This document shows positions 4,584-7,597 of a stretch of 7,597 nt of DNA, in pieces (within the stretch, counting starts at the first letter, position 1; every line of letters begins with the position of its first letter). The DNA is from Candidatus Zixiibacteriota bacterium (GTDB taxonomy: Bacteria > Zixibacteria > MSB-5A5 > GN15 > FEB-12), in NCBI GenBank assembly GCA_029932795.1, contig JAOZPL010000089.1, forward strand, positions 296 to 7,892, in the 5' to 3' direction. The notes beneath the pieces were generated by a model. The model was not told where the DNA came from and ran no database searches. It saw nothing but the letters and a program-made list of their open reading frames with translations. Made by a program: the position numbers and the translations under genes.

Positions 4584-6893
4584 GGAGTCACCTGACTGTT
4601 GCCCGTGATCCCGGACATTGAAGATAAGGTACTTCTCAGCCTTGTTACCTGCCCGATCAATGACAATAATTGCCAGATGATGCTCGCCCGGATCCAGTGG
4701 TTCAATCGGTTGTGTTTTGCAGATCTCTGTCTGAGGATCATACTCCGGTATCATCCACTTTCTATCGATGCGTATATCGATACTCCGATCATCAGCGATT
4801 CCGGATAGTGTATCGCTAAGTCTGAATTCAATCGCCGGATAGGCCGTCTCCACCGTTTCTCGGGGCACCAGATTGAGCCGGTCGATTCTTGGCGGGTCAA
4901 AATCGAAAACGGCGCCGAACGCCCCTCCCCCCCGGGATGTCGCCGATATGATATCGTTTTGATACCGGCTATCCTCCAACCAGATCCAGCGATCCTTTTT
5001 CACGTCAAGCCAGCACAGTCCGCTTCGATCATTCTTGAGATGCCTCGATGTTATTCTCAGCTTGACATCAAAATCCTTCCGGGTCACAAACGCCTCGGGG
5101 AAGACCTCATAAAAGTCGGAATTCATCCCCAACAGGGACCTGACAACAACCTGATCCTTCTTAAGACCGATATAGCATGGCTCAAACAGATTCTCCCGGC
5201 CGATCATAATTGTGAAAAGAGAGTCAACTGTGATCGCCCGCTCTTCCTGGAACCCCACTGCCGCCAGGTATACGTTCTCCGAAAGAGCCACCCGAGCCGT
5301 CGTGTCATTGTACCACGAGAGATCAATGCGATCCACCAAACGGTACTGTGGTCGCGGTGGGATGAAAAAGAAGTATTCGTTCTTGTTGAAGTACCGGGCG
5401 GGGTACTCTCTGCCCAGCAGGCTGTCCCGGTAATAGAAATCAAGCCGCGCCTCATTTGCCATGCTCGCCCTGGTTTCGAGTTTAACGATCAGGCCGTCTT
5501 CGACAATCTCCCAGTTCAGGGTCGTTCGTTTACCCACCCCGTACCGCAGACCGTTGAACGGTTCGTCCCAGATTTCACAGCCGTACCGCGACTTTGCTAC
5601 CAGACATAACACCGCTGCCAGCGTATACTTCGCCCTGATCTCCGCCCTGATCCTGCCCTCATCCAACCTGACAACTCGTGCACTCGTTGTCGGTATCCAT
5701 TTCTCGCGTGGGTTGAACATGACATATACGGAGTCAAGACCAAGAGATTCGTACCCTTCAGTCGGTGAAAAATAGAAATCGTGGTGCCGTTTTTCTACTT
5801 CAACTATTGAATCGAGGTGAAAGACGTCACTTGGTGGCCCCCAGACGAAATCGAATGTCAGTTCGGCAGTATTCCCAAAGCAGTCCTCACCAACCACTAG
5901 CATTGTATGCAACCCAAGCGCCAGGTCCTTCTCCAATCCGATCATCCCACTGTGTCCGTTTAGCGCTCTGCTGCCAGCGAACAGGTTTGCAGTCTTCTGA
6001 TATATCCGCCGAACGTGTGTTTCACCGTTGAGAACCTGTAAGTAATCGTATTCCAGCCCTACCGCCTTGCCCGTCTCAAAATCAACCGTATCAAAGACTG
6101 TCTCGTATATCGGCCTCCCATCCAGGTAGGCTGTCAACCGATAGATTGCTTGTTTCATTCCGCCTGGATGCATCTGGTCATAACCGTCTATCAGCAGGCC
6201 GAATGGGCGATGGAAATAGAGAACTGAGTCAATCCTGTATCTCCCCGGCGCTTCCCCTCTTTTGGTGTCAACAAACCGTTTGCGACGACCATTAGCGAAC
6301 AACGATTTCCCATCAGTCATTTCAAAGCCGACTCGTGAGAAAACGGGGCGCGCTGTATCCTCAAGCACGTACCCGTGAGTTAGAGGGTTAATGGGCATGT
6401 TGTCCGGGGTCCGCTTTTCGAAATGGAGGTGTGGCCCCGAGGTAGTTCCGGTCTGACCTGTCATCCCCAGTATTTCCCCCTTGCCCACGCGAATAGAATC
6501 TCTAGGGAAGTAAGTGTCCAAATAGTACCTGCTGACGGAGGTCTGCGCCTGCTTGACGGCGCGGTCGATCTCCCGGTTGAATCCGTTTAGATGCCCGAAA
6601 ACGTAAATGTAACCGTCATCCCCCATGATATACAGGCCTTTACCGTAACCGATATAAGACATCTTCACGCGCCAAACGTACCCGTCAACCGGTGATAACA
6701 GCCTCCTGCCAATCCGCCCGGCGGTGCGGATATCAACACCGGCATGGAACCGGCCTTCCCTGAAATCCCCAAAACCGGACGAGAGGTCGATTCTCTGCCG
6801 CAACGGCCAGATAGGTTCCTCAGCATAAGAGGATGACAGGGAAACGGTTACAATCCCTAACAAGGTTACTAAAACAGTCGATACCCTACTCAT
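4578..6893 (-). CDS. Secreted M23 (LytM/DD-endopeptidase-like) metallopeptidase with long C-terminal beta-rich region
   Basis: A 771-residue exported zinc peptidase, expected to cut peptide cross-links of peptidoglycan or act as an envelope scaffold. A signal peptide occupies 1-24 (hydrophobic VSTVLVTLLGIVTVSL, cleavage after SSYA). The M23 domain at about 35-172 is complete: HAGVD supplies zinc ligands His50 and Asp54, HLHF gives His155 and the ligand His157, and His101 in FGHLNG is the other catalytic histidine. An insertion of about 25 residues (107-135) precedes VGKGEILGMTGQTGTTSG. The 490 residues from about 175 to 665 match nothing I can name with confidence, though FGLLIDGYDQM and the following strands recall long M23 proteins of Bacteroidetes and relatives. 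Residues 665-760 look like an Ig-like or fibronectin-like module (DPPRIDRL start, SDTLSGIAD, VIDRAGNKAE). No Shine-Dalgarno sequence precedes the ATG. It leads an operon with the rhomboid gene. Confidence 0.9.
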   Translation of the reverse strand: MSRVSTVLVTLLGIVTVSLSSSYAEEPIWPLRQRIDLSSGFGDFREGRFHAGVDIRTAGRIGRRLLSPVDGYVWRVKMSYIGYGKGLYIMGDDGYIYVFGHLNGFNREIDRAVKQAQTSVSRYYLDTYFPRDSIRVGKGEILGMTGQTGTTSGPHLHFEKRTPDNMPINPLTHGYVLEDTARPVFSRVGFEMTDGKSLFANGRRKRFVDTKRGEAPGRYRIDSVLYFHRPFGLLIDGYDQMHPGGMKQAIYRLTAYLDGRPIYETVFDTVDFETGKAVGLEYDYLQVLNGETHVRRIYQKTANLFAGSRALNGHSGMIGLEKDLALGLHTMLVVGEDCFGNTAELTFDFVWGPPSDVFHLDSIVEVEKRHHDFYFSPTEGYESLGLDSVYVMFNPREKWIPTTSARVVRLDEGRIRAEIRAKYTLAAVLCLVAKSRYGCEIWDEPFNGLRYGVGKRTTLNWEIVEDGLIVKLETRASMANEARLDFYYRDSLLGREYPARYFNKNEYFFFIPPRPQYRLVDRIDLSWYNDTTARVALSENVYLAAVGFQEERAITVDSLFTIMIGRENLFEPCYIGLKKDQVVVRSLLGMNSDFYEVFPEAFVTRKDFDVKLRITSRHLKNDRSGLCWLDVKKDRWIWLEDSRYQNDIISATSRGGGAFGAVFDFDPPRIDRLNLVPRETVETAYPAIEFRLSDTLSGIADDRSIDIRIDRKWMIPEYDPQTEICKTQPIEPLDPGEHHLAIIVIDRAGNKAEKYLIFNVRDHGQQSGDSR

Positions 6894-6902
6894 AGATGCC
6901 GT

Positions 6903-6908
6903 TTTATA
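6903..6908 (-). promoter_or_regulatory. Possible -10 box close to the M23 start codon
   Basis: TATAAA on the minus strand ends nine bases before the ATG at 6891-6893, so a start there would leave a leader of only two or three bases. No good -35 box is found 16-18 bases upstream. A TTGCCA at 6951-6956 could serve a different start farther upstream, but boxes 16-18 bases below it match the -10 consensus poorly. The promoter of this gene is therefore unresolved. Confidence 0.25.
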
Positions 6909-6911
6909 ATC

Positions 6912-6921
6912 GGTTTAAACC
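6912..6921. repeat. Perfect ten-base palindrome GGTTTAAACC upstream of the M23 gene
   Basis: The palindrome is centred about 24 bases before the M23 ATG and four bases upstream of the TATAAA box. A repressor bound there would block that box. It may also be chance in AT-rich DNA. Confidence 0.25.
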
Positions 6922-6992
6922 TTTTACATAAGTAACAAAAAATAGTGTCCTGGCAACATACTTTATTTACAGAGAACCCGGAAGATCCGGTA

Positions 6993-7020
6993 TTGCCAAA
7001 AACAGGCAGTTAGTTATATT
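6993..7020 (+). promoter_or_regulatory. Sigma-70-type promoter of the PpiD/SurA-like gene
   Basis: TTGCCA (6993-6998) and TATATT (7015-7020) are separated by 16 bases, each with five of six consensus matches. Transcription would start near 7027 and give a leader of about 80 bases. A 13-base dyad, CCGGA-AGA-TCCGG (6978-6990), ends two bases before the -35 box and could bind a regulator. Confidence 0.6.
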
Positions 7021-7048
7021 TGCCAGTCGGTTGGATTGAATTCTCAAG

Positions 7049-7069
7049 CCCGACAGAGAGGTAGTCGGG
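7049..7069 (+). promoter_or_regulatory. Hairpin in the leader of the PpiD/SurA-like gene
   Basis: CCCGAC (7049-7054) pairs perfectly with GTCGGG (7064-7069) around a nine-base loop. The first arm can instead pair with GTCGG at 7026-7030, so two mutually exclusive stems are possible in the predicted leader. The ribosome binding site at 7094-7099 lies outside both. A regulatory role is speculative. Confidence 0.3.
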
Positions 7070-7093
7070 ATAAAACATATTGCTCGTAGATTC

Positions 7094-7099
7094 AAGGAG
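7094..7099 (+). promoter_or_regulatory. Ribosome binding site of the PpiD/SurA-like gene
   Basis: AAGGAG lies nine bases before the ATG at 7109-7111. A nearer ATG at 7102 is in another frame and reaches a stop after four codons, so it is not the gene start. Confidence 0.7.
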
Positions 7100-7108
7100 T
7101 TATGACGA

Positions 7109-7597
7109 ATGTTTGATGCCTTACGCAAAATGATCGTCCCCATTATCATTATCGTGCTTTTCTTCTTTGCTGCTATGATTGTCCTTCAATGGGGACTCGA
7201 CCTGACAGGACGACAACGATACAGCCAAGCCAACTATGCCGGTATAATAAACGGCGAAGAGATCAGTTGGGATGTCTTCCAGAGAATCTACAGCGACCTC
7301 TATCAAGAAGCCTCCCAGGAAATAGATGAGGAACTGCCGGATTCCAAAATCACCGAGCTGGAGCAGACCGCCTGGCAGCAGATTCTACAGGACCGGCTGA
7401 TTATGCAGGAAGCGGCAAAGCACAATATTATAGTTACCGATGACGACCTGTATCTGTACCTGCGCCTTAACCCACCTGCCTACCTTCTGCAATACCCGCG
7501 GTTCCAGACCGACGGCAAATTCGACTACCAGAAGTACTTAGGCGCCATGGCTGACCCGCAGTGGGCTCCATTCTGGGGTTCTGTCGAGCCGCAGGCC
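7109..7597 (+). CDS. PpiD/SurA-like periplasmic folding chaperone or peptidyl-prolyl isomerase, N-terminal part (runs off the right edge)
   Basis: Membrane-anchored periplasmic folding factor. The frame stays open for 163 codons to the end of the window. It begins MFDALRKMIVP, with one transmembrane helix at about 8-27 and a cytoplasmic N-terminus, the PpiD arrangement. After a short linker comes NYAGIINGEEISWDVFQRIY, the ING-x-x-I pattern opening a SurA_N-type chaperone domain. Further helices follow: KITELEQTAWQQILQDRLIM, then EAAKHNIIVTDDDLYLYL, which corresponds to the family stretch where a residue-rich helix ends with an Ile-x-Val-(T/S)-D-(x)2-(L/V) turn. Then comes the PPAYLLQYPRFQTDGKFDYQKYLG segment typical of PpiD proteins (F(Q)..G.FD...Y). 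The parvulin isomerase domain expected downstream is not in the window, so catalytic activity cannot be judged. The start is ATG 7109-7111, nine bases after AAGGAG (7094-7099). It is divergent from the M23 gene. Confidence 0.88.
   Translation, partial: MFDALRKMIVPIIIIVLFFFAAMIVLQWGLDLTGRQRYSQANYAGIINGEEISWDVFQRIYSDLYQEASQEIDEELPDSKITELEQTAWQQILQDRLIMQEAAKHNIIVTDDDLYLYLRLNPPAYLLQYPRFQTDGKFDYQKYLGAMADPQWAPFWGSVEPQA

Noticed and set aside
3810..4595. Plus-strand open frame of 261 codons opposite the rhomboid gene
   Set aside because: It mirrors the rhomboid codons; the predicted protein is rich in His, Gln, Arg and Glu as expected of an antisense shadow, and the rhomboid frame has all catalytic residues.
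4959..5609. Plus-strand open frame of 216 codons opposite the M23 gene
   Set aside because: Antisense shadow of a continuous 771-codon gene with signal peptide and complete M23 motifs; no domain seen in the shadow.
7102..7116. Tiny frame ATG-ACG-AAT-GTT-TGA overlapping the start of the PpiD-like gene, as a possible leader peptide
   Set aside because: It sits only two bases after the ribosome site, too close for good initiation, and four codons carry no regulatory codon pattern.

Overview
The window looks like a contig or contig end from an uncultured Gram-negative bacterium. Signs of an envelope with a periplasm are a PpiD/SurA-type membrane-anchored chaperone start and a signal-peptide M23 peptidase. 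The architecture of that long M23 protein recalls members of the Bacteroidetes/FCB superphylum (for example Zixibacteria-like lineages), but this taxonomic guess rests on memory of the family and is weak. There is no tRNA, rRNA, CRISPR array, insertion sequence or phage gene in the window.

Layout. Positions 1 to about 136 are GC-rich (about 68% in the first 120 bases by my count) and encode a short plus-strand piece of a GlcD-like FAD-linked oxidase. This piece abuts the 3' end of a minus-strand malic enzyme gene (maeB type, malic domain fused to a phosphotransacetylase domain), whose last 80 or so codons are missing. The join is most simply an assembly or library chimera. From 2146 upward there is a divergent intergenic region with a good promoter for each flank: maeB leftward and a cobalamin adenosyltransferase (cobO/btuR) rightward. 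No cobalamin riboswitch is recognisable.

From 3054 to 3744, on the minus strand, lies a tight two-gene unit: an XRE-type DNA-binding protein followed by a four-helix membrane protein of unknown function. An AT-rich operator-like dyad sits in the putative promoter. From 3873 to 6893, also minus strand, is an operon of a secreted 771-residue M23 metallopeptidase followed after 9 bases by a rhomboid intramembrane protease. From 7109 to the right edge, plus strand, is the 5' part of a PpiD/SurA-like periplasmic folding factor, driven by a strong-looking promoter in the region shared divergently with the M23 gene.

How the parts work together. The right half is about the cell envelope: a peptidoglycan or envelope metallopeptidase, a membrane protease and a periplasmic folding factor. 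The left half is central carbon metabolism (malate to pyruvate) and B12 cofactor salvage or synthesis. The regulator and membrane-protein pair between them looks like a self-contained accessory cassette. I see no convincing novel multi-gene defence or mobile system. The points most worth checking are the chimeric left edge, the regulator/membrane-protein cassette, the M23-rhomboid coupling, and two genes that lack a Shine-Dalgarno sequence and have a -10 box almost touching the start codon.
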